A DNA stretch of 57,215 nt from Acidobacteriota bacterium (GCA_004298155.1 SCRD01000021.1:1-57215), one strand, 5' to 3'; counted from the first letter of the stretch, positions 18,401-27,266 are shown. Numbers and translations: made by a program. Notes: generated from the letters alone by a model not told the origin.

Positions 18401-19024
18401 CTGCGTATTGGGCGAAACGAGCGAAATCGAAATGCCATCCACCAGGATATCCGTGCCCGTTTCCTGCCCGCCGTTGAGTTTATAGTCATCTGTACTGTTC
18501 GAGCCAGGATCGTTGCTGACGCTGCCGACGAAACCCGGAACCAAGGTGATGAACTGCACGGGGTTGCGTATTGTTCCGCCAACTTCCAAGGGTAGATTCG
18601 AGATCAGTTGAGTCGGCACGCTGGTCGACAAAGTCGAGGTCGAGGTTTGCAACTGCGGCCCCCCACCTCGCACGGTCACCGTCTGCGTGACCGCCCCCAG
18701 ACTCAGCTCGACGTCCAGATTGCTGGTCGTCGCAATTTGGACTGAAACGCCGGGGCGTACGTACTTCTTAAATCCTGGCGCCTGGGCGTCAATCGTGTAA
18801 GTTCCAGGTGGAAGGCTGGCAAACAAATAAAGCCCCGCATTCGTTGTGTTAACCGTTACCTTCAACCCTGTCGCTTCGTTGTAGGCCGTGACCGTAACTC
18901 CCGGGACAACAGCCCCCGAGGGGTCCGTCACGCGTCCGGTGAGGCTGCCGTTGTTAGTTTGTGCTGTCAAAAACGCCGCAGCCAAAACCAGACCCAACAC
19001 GGTGTAAAGACTTATCTTCATCAT
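15425..19024 (-). CDS. Oar-type TonB-dependent outer-membrane receptor
   Basis: The 1199-residue protein should bring a large ligand, probably an oligosaccharide, across the outer membrane. A signal peptide (1-22, ending FLTAQ) leads into a carboxypeptidase-regulatory-like domain (about 26-105, GSLTGRVTDPSGAVVPGVTV). A plug domain follows (NLPLEVGGTIRNPVQFITLV, DILVDGISISLVSP), then a long beta-barrel (for example YKNLAFYVQDDYQLTRHLTL). The chain ends in an aromatic residue (QFGLRITY), as outer-membrane barrels do. ATG ATG at 19019-19024 is preceded by GGGAG. It heads the leftward operon and is divergent from a membrane-bound regulator across about 470 bp. The length is usual for acidobacterial members. 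Confidence 0.95.
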   Translation of the reverse strand: MMKISLYTVLGLVLAAAFLTAQTNNGSLTGRVTDPSGAVVPGVTVTAYNEATGLKVTVNTTNAGLYLFASLPPGTYTIDAQAPGFKKYVRPGVSVQIATTSNLDVELSLGAVTQTVTVRGGGPQLQTSTSTLSTSVPTQLISNLPLEVGGTIRNPVQFITLVPGFVGSVSNDPGSNSTDDYKLNGGQETGTDILVDGISISLVSPNTQQNKGISPEALQEFTVLRSNFSAEYGQSGDSIVSLSVKSGTNQLHGSFYDYLRNRVLDASGWTNNTACNGNSICPKPLDTQNDFGFLVSGPVVIPKLYDGHNKTFFMFDYEGFRFSTAGTNVTSYPTQDFRKGNFTALCQAYDSTGFCSPTGGGTGTQLFDPANGAFVPYNNLANDPNFRASSVMTNVFNLLPPPANSGLTNNIVESSQSRTTANLWDLKIDQNISDKQRFSFGMDWDNTNTGYFVPQDLLQGSATPQNTRYVRFSHDYIFTPSLLNHFLVGFSRRFRGELSNGIGQNYPQKLGLTGVQDTTFPCFQFNSGPYFQVLNNCGDSEFADNVYQVDDSVSWIHGKHNLKFGGEFRALQFNVRRLTTSSGQFVFDPAQTSSASCGTSAFATAHPGVSCGDAVASSLFGLVNQGALNYGAFSGVRYKNLAFYVQDDYQLTRHLTLNLGLRYDYDIPATEAFNRFSTVDPTLANPGAGGILGAYTYFGTGSGRNGRTRPQDTYGKAFGPRVGFAYSLDSKTVIRGGYGIFYEPLKEGSFADQDSLGFFNRETLASPPVVPFQIDNGFPHYLPPSGPFTPDGQNGNSGVILVPAKSARPGDIQSWNFDVERQITHSLMISTAYVGSKGTHLPALNIIPNQVNPQWLSMGSDLTMDASCLGNGGCPAAVAAGVQIPYAGFSGSIAQALRPFPQYGDFNQEDNSFTPDRTGNSTYHSLQVSATQRFSRGLSFLVSYTVSKNITDADSMGPGVAGFIGNNAYIGQNSYDRRVEKAVSQLDTPQSLVTSFFYDLPMGQGHRFSIQSHGLNHLLSGWNLGGILSYQSGIPTAVFGPCSGTAGDVLFGGCHFTGIARVNIVPGVPQTNKSGNFQPGSTPFFNPAAFSLPSPFTFGNEPRSLDHGRSFAGQNEDITIGKRTNLVRERVKLDFRAEFFNIFNRHIYQPPGGFATPLGTPFEAAGSGPNCPGPFSCGFGAVTSASGPRTIQFGLRITY

Positions 19025-19079
19025 TTATCTCCCGAACGCTGGCACGCCAATTATTCTGCTCCTGACGAGTGAAAACTCA

Positions 19080-19122
19080 CTCCGGCCCGCCTTCAAGCCA
19101 TTGTGGGCGCTACTGGCCGGAG
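19080..19122 (-). promoter_or_regulatory. Inverted repeat in the leader of the TonB-receptor gene
   Basis: The arms CTCCGGCC (19080-19087) and GGCCGGAG (19115-19122) pair perfectly across 27 bp, about 55 bp upstream of the receptor ATG. It may be an RNA hairpin or a regulator site. Confidence 0.35.
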
Positions 19123-19281
19123 CCTAACGCTCAGCGAATCAATTTAATGCCGCCCTTTCCCAACATCGGACCGAATGGTTCCGAATACCTGAACTCGACG
19201 TGAATAATTCAGCGGGCAGTCAACTACCCCACGGAACACCAGCCCTACTGCCCGAGACTCCTCGCCAATCTGTGGTAGTCT

Positions 19282-19310
19282 TTGACGCTTGTAAAGAGAC
19301 TCACTATGTG
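19282..19310 (+). promoter_or_regulatory. Candidate sigma70-like promoter for the regulator gene
   Basis: TTGACG (19282-19287), a 17-bp spacer and TATGTG (19305-19310) face the gene starting at 19498. The inverted repeat at 19294-19341 overlaps the spacer and -10, which would suit control by a bound protein. The match to the -10 consensus is partial. Confidence 0.35.
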
Positions 19311-19341
19311 AATTCTTTTTTTTAATTATGTTAAGTCTCTT
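19294..19341. promoter_or_regulatory. 8-bp inverted repeat in the divergent regulatory region
   Basis: AAGAGACT (19294-19301) and AGTCTCTT (19334-19341) are perfect inverted copies separated by 32 bp of AT-rich DNA with a long T run. Position between two divergent genes makes it a candidate operator for the regulator at 19498. Confidence 0.4.
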
Positions 19342-19497
19342 GCCATCGCTAAGTAACCTTGCTAGAATCCTTTGCAATGAACACCTTAAACAATGTTAAA
19401 AGCACGGCAGAGGGAGTATCATTGTGCGTGCTCCTAAATTCAGAGTCTTAAATGCCCGTAAGTACCCTATTATTGTCGGCCGTTGGGAGCTCTGGCA

Positions 19498-20784
19498 ATG
19501 CGAGACAGAGTTCAGCAGAACGATCTAAAAGGTGACGAGCGTTGGGAGCTAGTCGAGCGGATCGCAGCGACTCGTGCCTTTCAACGTTCGAGCCGCTTAC
19601 GAACTCTGCTGCTGCATATCACTGAACGTACCCTGCACGGCTACTCTGATCAACTCACCGAGCAGCAGATCGGCCATGCGGTTTTTGGAAAGCATGCTGA
19701 TTACTCCCCACTCGAGGATAGCTCTGTCCGTGTTCATATGCGCCTGCTTCGGTTGCGGCTGCACGAGTATTTTGATGAATCGGGCCGTTCCGAGCATTTA
19801 ACCCTGGGAATCCCGAAAGGAAGTTACGTCCCCGTATTTCGAAAAGACAGAGAAGCCAACCAGGAGTTAGAGCGTCAGTCTCAGTCCGCGGGGCACCGGT
19901 TTCCGCGCTTCTGGGCAGTGCTTCCCTGGGCGCTTTCTGGAATGTTGGCCATAGCCTGCCTTGCGATCTGGCGCCACTTCCACGAGTCTGAGCCTTCTCC
20001 AGTTTTGACAGTGCAACAAACAGTGCCCTGGCCGCTCTCCCAGATTTTTGACAGCCTGCACACCACGCAAATCGTGGTCGCGGACGCCAACTACGGCATG
20101 CTTCGCATCATCGCACAAAAGCCCGGTTCACTTGACGATTATCTTCGGCCGGATTATCCGAAGAGCTTCTTGCTGCCGCCGATGGCTCACGAGCCGATTG
20201 CGAATTACATTTCCGATTCGCTGCTTACTTCGTACGCGGATGTGGCGGTCACATCCACGCTGCTAAGGCTGGCCGGAGCCGTGCAGGAACATGTGATGAT
20301 TCGCTACGCCCGGGATATGCGGCTGCGGGATTTTGACCGAGGCTACTTTGTTCTGATTGGCAGCCCGAGTTCGAATCCTTGGGTCTCGATCTTCGAGAAT
20401 CGCCTGAATTTCATTGAAACGGAAGGTGTCGTGGGAAGCAGCCGCAAGTGGTTTCTGAACCGGAGACCGCTCCTTGGTGAACAGGCAACTTATGAAGGCC
20501 TTCCATGGACGGGGCAATCGGGCAAGGATTATGCCAGCATCGCCATGGTTCCCAATCGCGACGACAATGGCCGTATTCTGATGCTGCAAGGACTCCAGCA
20601 GGAAGGCACGGAAGCTGCGGGCCTCTTCCTCGCCGACCCGGCGGCCCGCCTTAGGCTGCAAAGGTCATTGGGAGTGCAGGGCCAGCCAAGAAAGCCGGTG
20701 TGGTTCGAGGCCCTGATCCGAACCGACGCGATGGCGGGCGCGCCCGAGTCCGCCAGCATCGTGGCCGTCCGGCGGATCCACTAA
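19498..20784 (+). CDS. Membrane-anchored putative regulator, divergent from the TonB operon
   Basis: ATG 19498 is preferred because GGGAG lies 8 bp upstream; a TTG at 19483 is alternative. The 428-residue protein has a cytoplasmic N-terminal domain (about 15-115) with FQRSSRLRTLLLHITERTL, LTEQQIGHAVFGKHADYSP, VRVHMRLLRLRLHEYF and IPKGSYVPVF. This conserved module is common in Acidobacteria and is thought to be DNA-binding. One membrane span follows (about 137-157, WAVLPWALSGMLAIACLAIW), then a 270-residue extracytoplasmic part without known motifs. Its position, divergent from the receptor operon, suggests that it senses substrate and controls the operon (inference). Confidence 0.72.
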   Translation: MRDRVQQNDLKGDERWELVERIAATRAFQRSSRLRTLLLHITERTLHGYSDQLTEQQIGHAVFGKHADYSPLEDSSVRVHMRLLRLRLHEYFDESGRSEHLTLGIPKGSYVPVFRKDREANQELERQSQSAGHRFPRFWAVLPWALSGMLAIACLAIWRHFHESEPSPVLTVQQTVPWPLSQIFDSLHTTQIVVADANYGMLRIIAQKPGSLDDYLRPDYPKSFLLPPMAHEPIANYISDSLLTSYADVAVTSTLLRLAGAVQEHVMIRYARDMRLRDFDRGYFVLIGSPSSNPWVSIFENRLNFIETEGVVGSSRKWFLNRRPLLGEQATYEGLPWTGQSGKDYASIAMVPNRDDNGRILMLQGLQQEGTEAAGLFLADPAARLRLQRSLGVQGQPRKPVWFEALIRTDAMAGAPESASIVAVRRIH

Positions 20785-21019
20785 ACCTTAAGAAAATCCT
20801 CCAGCTCGCAAACATTGGACGGCTGTGGTTCGTCAACATGCCAGGAAACCTGCTCAATGCAGTCTGCACCTTTTCGTTGCGGCCTTGATCCTGGCACTTC
20901 TGCTGGGTGCGTCAACACCCCAATGTGCGCGTTGTATGATTTAGCCCCTGCTCTTATTTAACACGGCAGAAATATCAGACCGTGGACCGGCCCCGACAAT
21001 CAGTGAAGTTCTCAAAAAC

Positions 21020-22573
21020 TTAATGACCAGTATGTGGCGGCATCTGCCATTCTGGAACGAAGTAGTCGCTTCCTTGGTCCGCCGCCGGGGCCGGCAACGG
21101 AGGCGATTCCGCGCGTCGGGCATACTCTCGGGCCGCCGCTGGATCGTGTGCTAGCACGTAGGCGCGCGCCAGCAGCTGGCGTGTTTCTAAATTATTTGGG
21201 GCAAGACGCAGCGATTCGCGAAGGTGCTGAATGGCCTCCGGTAAGTGGTTGGAGCGCATCTCAACCGCGCCCAGCCATCGCAGCGCTTCGGCGCTGTCGG
21301 GAGCGACGCGGTTCGCTTCGAGAAGCTGCTGCCGGGCTTCCTCCGGATGTCCGGAGCGCGAGAGCGCGATTCCGCAGAAATAATAGAGCAGAAAATTGGG
21401 GCCGATCCTCTTTTCTGCTAGCCGGAGCTGCTCTGCAGCCTCTTGCGCTCTCCCCGTGCGCAGCAGCACCTGAGCCAGGCCGACCGAGCTGATCGGCAGC
21501 GGATCACCTTGGGCGATCAATTGTCGAAAGGCGGCTTCGGCCTGCGAATAATGCCCAGATGCCAGTTCGATGGCTCCCACCCGAAGGTGAAGAGCATAAG
21601 AGAGCGGGCAATAGTTCAGCCCTTTCCGTGCCGCCGCGATCGCCTGTGCAAGGTCTCCCGTAGCCATCAGGGCCCGCGTCAGGTCGAGCCAGTGCGACTC
21701 TTGCTTCGGGTCGAGCTTGGCGCTTTCCCGGAAAGCAGAAATTGCCTGTTCCGGCTGCTTCAAATTCGCATAGGCGATGCCCAGAAGACTCCAGGCGTCC
21801 GGGTCATGAGCTCTTTCGGCTAGCGGCCGAGCCAGCGCGATGCTCTCTCGAGGTTGGCCCGAGCGTTCCGCCGCCAGTGCCAGATCGAAACGTGCCCAGC
21901 GGGCGTCCGGGGAAACCTTGTACAGCCGGCTGAAGATTGCGAAGGCCCGATCATTTTCGTTTGCGGCAAACAGCAGCGTGCCGAGACGCACGCTTTGCGC
22001 AGGCCTGAGGGAGAGGCCTTGTGTGCGGTCAAGAAAGTGCCGGGCTTGGTCGGCGCGCCTGAGCGCCAGCGCTCCCTCGGCTGCCTCTAGGAGGAAATCG
22101 GGCTCGGCTGGCCACGGCACCTTCGAGGCTTCGAGCTCCTGGAAAGCTGGCCTGTAATTCTTCTGCTGCAGTAAGACACGCCCGAGATAATACCGGGCGT
22201 AGGCGTCGTCCGGCGCGATCTTCAGCGCCTCCGACAGCAGCCGGCTGGCATCGGGCAAGCTGCCAGTGGTCCATTCAAGGTAGCCCCAATTCCGGTAAGG
22301 ATCCACCCAGCGCGGATCAAGCCGAATCGCCTGCTCGTATTCGGCAGCAGCTTTGCGTACCTGGCCCAATCGCTGTAAAACGATACCGCGAAAATTCCGG
22401 ACTCGGGCATCCTGAGGGGCTTCAGATTCTGCGGCGCTGAGTAATCGCAACGCCGCACGCAGCCGGTTTTGCTCAAGTGCGACCAGCCCGTCGCGAAAGG
22501 AGTTGGAGGGTATCGCATGCAGCCTGGGAGCTGCAACAAAGCCGACGACCAGTATGAGAATCAATTTCCTCAA
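21020..22573 (-). CDS. Exported TPR-repeat protein
   Basis: The protein has 517 residues and a signal peptide (MRKLILILVVGFVAAPRLHA). About a dozen tetratricopeptide units follow, for example LQRLGQVRKAAAEYEQAIRL, LGIAYANLKQPEQAISAFRE and LPEAIQHLRESLRLAPNNLE. The start is TTG at 22573, and TTGA overlaps the TGA of the upstream TPR gene, a coupling arrangement. No catalytic motif is present. It is transcribed towards the carbohydrate locus together with the gene at 22570-24690. Confidence 0.85.
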   Translation of the reverse strand: MRKLILILVVGFVAAPRLHAIPSNSFRDGLVALEQNRLRAALRLLSAAESEAPQDARVRNFRGIVLQRLGQVRKAAAEYEQAIRLDPRWVDPYRNWGYLEWTTGSLPDASRLLSEALKIAPDDAYARYYLGRVLLQQKNYRPAFQELEASKVPWPAEPDFLLEAAEGALALRRADQARHFLDRTQGLSLRPAQSVRLGTLLFAANENDRAFAIFSRLYKVSPDARWARFDLALAAERSGQPRESIALARPLAERAHDPDAWSLLGIAYANLKQPEQAISAFRESAKLDPKQESHWLDLTRALMATGDLAQAIAAARKGLNYCPLSYALHLRVGAIELASGHYSQAEAAFRQLIAQGDPLPISSVGLAQVLLRTGRAQEAAEQLRLAEKRIGPNFLLYYFCGIALSRSGHPEEARQQLLEANRVAPDSAEALRWLGAVEMRSNHLPEAIQHLRESLRLAPNNLETRQLLARAYVLAHDPAAAREYARRAESPPLPAPAADQGSDYFVPEWQMPPHTGH

Positions 22574-24690
22574 GGCTGTTTCAGCAGCAGTTCCGCCTGC
22601 GCGAGTTGCTGCGCCCGTTCATCGGTTTGCTGGTGAGCGCGCTGGTTCAGTGCCGAGGAAATCGCAAATTCCCTGACGGCTTCCGGGCGCTGTCCCATCG
22701 CCTGATAGACCTTGCCAAGCAGAAAGTGGATTGCAGCAGTGTGGTCGGAAACCGCGGCCAGCTTCAGTTCCTTGAGGGCTTCCGATTTGCGGCCAAGTTC
22801 AAGATATGACTGCCCCAGGAAATGATGGATATCAGCGTTCGCTGGATCCAGTTTTTCCGCCCGCTGAAGATATTCGATGGCTTCCCCGGGCTGGTGCTGG
22901 TAAAGCCGGATGGCTCCGAGGTTCATCAGCGCGCTCGAGTGCCGCGGATTGAGCTTGAGTTCTGCAGTAAATTCGGCCTCCGCCTCCTGGGTTTTGAATC
23001 CTTTCCACAGCAGGTGCCCGAGTTGATAGTGTAGGTTGGGAAGCCGGGGCCTCTCGAGCAGTGCCAGCCGGTACTCCTTGATGGCCTCGGTGTCCTCCCC
23101 CTTTGCTTCGTGGATGTTCCCGAGCAATTCGTGGACGCGATAGGAACCGGGATGGACCTCGTAGAGCGTCGTGTAAGTTTGCAATGCCAGAGATCGATAG
23201 GCACGGATGCGCCAGTAGATCACCTCAGGTGGGTCGCTGGCGTTGGCGGAAGCCTGATCAAGTGTCCGCAGCGCTTCCTCCGGCTTTCCAACCTCCACCA
23301 GCGCACGGGCGAAGTCGACCCGGAAGGCAGCCAGGGTGGAAGATGACTTCGCGGAGCAAGCGGCCACGAATTCCATCTCGTCATGCCGGATCCATTCCCG
23401 CACGTTCGCGCTGGTGCAAAGTCCCGGCCGCCGGGGTGCACGGTTCAGAGGGCGTACCTCGACGGCATCGCTTCGCCCGGTGAACCTCAGCAGAAAATCA
23501 CGAGCAAGCGATGCGGCGGCGCTGGTTCTAGACTCCACACGAGGGAGCAATTGCAAGGCTCTTTGGGAGGTCGGTGCTCCGTTTGCGGCGCTTTGAAATG
23601 CGGCCCGCGTCAGTCCCAGGATGTTTTCTGTGCGGTAAGGATCGGTCGAGAGCGCCTGCGACCAATCATCGAGCGCCCCGTCCACGTTGCCCTCGAGCAG
23701 CCGGATCTCGCCCTCCTGCACGATCGCGGGCAAACTGCTGGTGCCCTGCTTCAGCACCGGTTCAAGTTGCTTCCGGGCCAAGTCCAGCCGTCCAACCCGC
23801 AAAAAAATTTCCGCAATTTCGGTGCGCACCAGCGCGCTCTGGGGCCAAGCGGATTCGACTTTTCGCAGGCGCACCAGCGCTTCCGAAAAGTACCCGCTAG
23901 TGAGATAACCTTCCGCAACCAGCAGATCGAGGTAAGGTGAACCGGGACTCCGATGTTCAAGCCGGACCATGGTTTCGTGCCCAAGCTGTTCGTAGCCGCG
24001 CCCCAACAGATAGAGCAGGTCGGGATCGCGTGGTTTAAGATGCAACCCTACCTGGAGGCTCTGCACTTCGGCCTTGGTTGATCCGAGCATGCCATTCGCT
24101 GTCCCGAGCCACGCCCATACCGCCGCGTTTGACGGGAGCTGGCGCGCTGCGGCCTTCAGGTACGGCAGGGCACGTGCGGCCTCACCTCTCTGGCAAAAAT
24201 CCATTCCGAGCAGAAAATTGGCGCTACCGAGCGCCGGGTTACGCGCGAGCGCTTCCTTGAACTTCTCCATTGCCTCAGGGATGCGCTCCTGAAGCTGGTA
24301 GAGCAGGCCCAAGTTCAGGTAGGATTCCGCGAAGCCAGGGGCTATCTTGATCGCTGCGGCGTACTCGCGCTCGGCGTTCGCGTAGTCTTTTCGGGCACGA
24401 GCCTGCTGCGCCGCCTGAAAATGCGCCCGCACCTGCTCGTCAATTGTTTGGGCGGCGCTGGTCACATTCACTGCGCCCATTACGAAGCCTGTAACAAGCA
24501 AAACTGCCGAAATGATCTGCTTGGAGCGTTGGCGCAGGCAGGGAAAAGTCCGTAACGGTGAGACGGCGCACATAGCAAAAGACGTTCTGCCCTGGGCATG
24601 CAAAAGTTCCCCATGACCTGGAGCTGCGTCTGGGCTGACATGCACGCAAATTACAGTCTGGGGAGGCGCCCCTTGATTGAGCGTCGCCAT
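22570..24690 (-). CDS. Large exported TPR-repeat protein
   Basis: The protein has 706 residues from ATG 24690. An internal ATG at 24573 would give a more ordinary signal peptide (membrane span IISAVLLVTGFVMGAVNVTS at about 20-40), and neither start has a clear ribosome site. TPR units fill the rest, with AEREYAAAIKIAPGFAESYL near the start, a less regular middle (about 330-470) and a second TPR block at the end (AEFTAELKLNPRHSSALMNL). The gene overlaps the next TPR gene by 4 bp, so the two are one transcription unit. It may act as a periplasmic or outer-membrane scaffold; this is inferred only from domain type. Confidence 0.82.
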   Translation of the reverse strand: MATLNQGAPPQTVICVHVSPDAAPGHGELLHAQGRTSFAMCAVSPLRTFPCLRQRSKQIISAVLLVTGFVMGAVNVTSAAQTIDEQVRAHFQAAQQARARKDYANAEREYAAAIKIAPGFAESYLNLGLLYQLQERIPEAMEKFKEALARNPALGSANFLLGMDFCQRGEAARALPYLKAAARQLPSNAAVWAWLGTANGMLGSTKAEVQSLQVGLHLKPRDPDLLYLLGRGYEQLGHETMVRLEHRSPGSPYLDLLVAEGYLTSGYFSEALVRLRKVESAWPQSALVRTEIAEIFLRVGRLDLARKQLEPVLKQGTSSLPAIVQEGEIRLLEGNVDGALDDWSQALSTDPYRTENILGLTRAAFQSAANGAPTSQRALQLLPRVESRTSAAASLARDFLLRFTGRSDAVEVRPLNRAPRRPGLCTSANVREWIRHDEMEFVAACSAKSSSTLAAFRVDFARALVEVGKPEEALRTLDQASANASDPPEVIYWRIRAYRSLALQTYTTLYEVHPGSYRVHELLGNIHEAKGEDTEAIKEYRLALLERPRLPNLHYQLGHLLWKGFKTQEAEAEFTAELKLNPRHSSALMNLGAIRLYQHQPGEAIEYLQRAEKLDPANADIHHFLGQSYLELGRKSEALKELKLAAVSDHTAAIHFLLGKVYQAMGQRPEAVREFAISSALNQRAHQQTDERAQQLAQAELLLKQP

Positions 24691-24840
24691 AATGTTCCGA
24701 TTTTACTCCCCGTTCGATGCGCTGGCCAGAAGTTTCACCGCCCTCCCACTCTCTAGATACAAAGGCCCGTCTTCGGCCTTTCGAACTTGGTCCCGCGTGA
24801 ACGTCCGGAGCCGTTCCGGAGAACCAGCCCAACCGAGATC

Positions 24841-24866
24841 CTAAACCGTGGGTCGGGGGTTCGAAT
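24841..24866 (+). repeat. tRNA 3'-fragment inside the island, possible old att site
   Basis: The 26-bp stretch matches the tRNA-Arg copy at 24 positions, from the anticodon-loop CTAA into the T-arm; the last 17 bases (24850-24866, ending GGTTCGAAT) are identical. It stops abruptly where the IS21-type end begins. It may be the truncated right end of an earlier, smaller island, or a fragment of a different tRNA, since T-arms are similar. Confidence 0.5.
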
Positions 24867-24960
24867 TGATTTCGCTACTCTGAATTGGCCCCTTTTGATC
24901 ATTTGATCTGGCCCCACCTGAAACGATGAGCCGACTACTCTATTGTGGGCGAAGCCCAGG
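24867..24960 (+). mobile_element. Left end of an IS21-type insertion sequence (relic)
   Basis: The segment starts with TG directly after the tRNA fragment. It contains two GGCCCC-bearing stretches (GAATTGGCCCC and GATCTGGCCCC) around the repeated words TTGATC and TTGATCT. This resembles the multiple terminal repeats of IS21 elements just before istA. No right end is visible downstream. Confidence 0.5.
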
Positions 24961-25360
24961 ATGGAGGCAGCGGTGGATTGGAGAGCGAAGGTGGAGCTAT
25001 TCGAGCAGATCCGGCAGGAATATGAGCATGGCGAGGGGACGGTTTGCGGCGTAGCACGTCAATTCGGTGTCCACAGGCGGCTGGTGCCCGAAGCCCTGAG
25101 AAACGCCCTGCCGGCCAGGCGTAAGCAGTCGAGGCGGGCCTGCCCCAAGCTGGGGTCGGTGAAAAGATTTTATCGACGCGATTCTGGAGGTCGACCGGAA
25201 GGCACCGCGAAAGCAGCGGCACACGGCCCAGCGGATTCATCAACGTCTGGAGGCAGAGTCGCCCGGTTCGGATGTATCGGAGTCCACGGCGAGGCGCTAC
25301 GTGCGCCTCCGGAGGCGCGAGATGGGATGGGCGGCGCGGGAGACCTTCGTGGCCTCAAGC
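24961..25360 (+). pseudogene. Truncated, frameshifted istA (IS21-family transposase)
   Basis: The first frame reads [20 protein letters not shown] and then [20 protein letters not shown], the N-terminal helix-turn-helix of IstA. Near 25160-25180 the frame shifts. The continuation [20 protein letters not shown], followed by [15 protein letters not shown], lies in another frame. After about 25350 similarity ends. The DDE domain and the helper ATPase istB are absent, so this is a relic that can no longer transpose on its own. Confidence 0.75.
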
Positions 25361-26339
25361 AAAAACGCGCCCCGGAAAACAGAAGATCACAATCAAACCC
25401 AATTTAATGAAGAATCTCACGAGGTTGTGTTCGGCGGAATTATACTCCAGCAGGAGGTGATGAGTTTCTCTTTTGAGGGCTTGAATCTTTCCCCTGTGAG
25501 GTATAAAAACGTGCTCTTGACTTAGTTGTTCGCACCTGGTGTGACGTCGCGGAAACTGAAACGCAAGAATTAACTGCCCAAAATGTGAATCATGTGACAA
25601 CGTGCCGTCCGAGATGGTTTGATTATGGAGCTTGTCAAAATCTTAAGTGCTGGTTTAACGCCTTGCTTCAGCGGCAGATAATGACACGCTGCGAAACTTT
25701 TCTGTTCGAAGCCCAACCAGCCCTACTTGCCAGGTTCCATCACCCGCAGTTGCAACGGTCTCGACCCGCATCGGTTCGATAAAGAGACGTCCCGTGATGA
25801 TTTGGCCTCGCTTAACATCTGCACCCATGGCGAGTGATTCTGAGCCTCCCGCTGCTGTAGTTGCGCACTTCTCCCGGCGAAGATACTATCACAAGCTTCT
25901 AATATGAGGAGCCATGACAGCAGAGAGGTAACAGGCCGTCGGGCAGATTGCCTAAACTCGGCTGAACAATGAATGTGAGATTTGGTAGGCCAGCGGTAGC
26001 AGGGTACTGGATGCAAATTGATCGCGTGCAGTAGTTTTTGGTATATTGCCCTAAGAAAAGACCCCGACCGTGAAATTACAATGGATGTGTTAGCCGCCCA
26101 CAATTTTCTGACTGCTCAGAGTAAGCACTGATCGATCCTACTTCCGCAAACTCGACCGTTAAGGATTCAGACTTGGCGTGAGCCATTACGGAATGTGGAA
26201 ATAGCTGATCACTTCTTCATTGTCGGAAAAGTCGCTTCGTCGTGTGCATCAGTTCATTCCAACTGACAACTTCTCGACCATGCATTCTGCTATCGACGTT
26301 CAGAACACGGCGAGCAGTGGTTGAAGTGGGCGCCCGTTG
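25361..26339. other. No recognisable gene
   Basis: Nearly 1 kb, more AT-rich than its surroundings, between the IS21 relic and the distal two-gene module. The ORFs are short and carry no domain, signal or good ribosome site. I see no tRNA, hairpin array or direct repeat of note. Confidence 0.4.
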
Positions 26340-27266
26340 TTAGAACAAACGCAGCTCCCGTGCTTCCCGACGAAGTTGTGATTCGGCCCGAGTGAACGCC
26401 TTTTTCATCACTTCTCGGTCCTGGAATATCCGCTGACTCCATCGGGCCAGTTCTTTCACCGAGTCATTGATGACGTCAGCCATAGACGCCGGGCTTTTGC
26501 TTTTCACCTGGCACCGTTTGATGACGGCCCGGGGATCTTCGTCAGGGTTGATCTCGCCAAGCTTCGGGGCCTCGCTGGTGAACAACAATAGAAGGCGACC
26601 ATACAGCCCCGAGTTAACCTGACTCCAGCACATCTCCCAATCGCACGGTGGCAGTCCTGTCGACCGGAACCATTCGATAACCAGGTCCGCACCACCGGAG
26701 GCTTTCCTCTCGCGCTCTTCCTGGCTCATCATCGGGGCGGAAGCCGGTTCCGGCTTGGTTGGCTTTTGGGGTGAGATCACCTCTTGGGGTTTGCTGGGAC
26801 TTTTCCCGGTCCGCGCCAGTTCCAGGACTTTCTTTCGACCCATTTTCCCCAGTTCGTAAGCTTCTTCCAAGTCCTTGGGCAAGTTGGCCAACTCCACCAG
26901 GTCCCGCACAAGACTTTTGGAACAATCGAACTTCAAAGCCAGCTCAGCCAATGAATATCCCTCGTCGTGGAGCTTCTTCATCTCCCTGCATCTTTCCAGC
27001 TGTTTTACCTGCGGGCTAACCATTTTCTGCTTTGCTGCAGTCATGGCCTTGGCAGCCTTAACTGCTCGGGGTGCTGTCAGTTTCGCTGAGTTCGGCGGGG
27101 CTTGGATGGATTTGATCTTGACGGATGGCTCCGGTTTGCTCGGCGCGGCTTGAACCTTCCGGGCTTTTGCATTCGTCACGGTAGACGCGCGCGGTTTGCC
27201 GGATGATTTTCCTGAACGGCTATTTCCCTGTTTATTAATCTTGCTCAACTTCTTTTGATTTTTCAT
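26340..27266 (-). CDS. Protein with ParB-like helix-turn-helix and basic N-terminal tail
   Basis: The protein has 308 residues. The first 85 are a disordered Lys/Ala/Pro/Ser tail resembling nucleic-acid-binding tails. At about 92-152 lies a ParB/KorB-like HTH: MKKLHDEGYSLAELALKFDC, then SKSLVRDLVELANLPKDLEE and GKMGRKKVLELAR. The N-terminal ParB CTPase signature (GERR) is absent. The C-terminal part (about 190-308) is a separate domain with WFRSTGLPPCDWEMCWSQV and SLYGRLL-like sequence that I do not recognise. Its start overlaps the end of the gene at 27235 by 32 bp, so both form one leftward unit. A role in maintenance or excision control of the island is possible, by analogy with other islands. 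Confidence 0.6.
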   Translation of the reverse strand: MKNQKKLSKINKQGNSRSGKSSGKPRASTVTNAKARKVQAAPSKPEPSVKIKSIQAPPNSAKLTAPRAVKAAKAMTAAKQKMVSPQVKQLERCREMKKLHDEGYSLAELALKFDCSKSLVRDLVELANLPKDLEEAYELGKMGRKKVLELARTGKSPSKPQEVISPQKPTKPEPASAPMMSQEERERKASGGADLVIEWFRSTGLPPCDWEMCWSQVNSGLYGRLLLLFTSEAPKLGEINPDEDPRAVIKRCQVKSKSPASMADVINDSVKELARWSQRIFQDREVMKKAFTRAESQLRREARELRLF

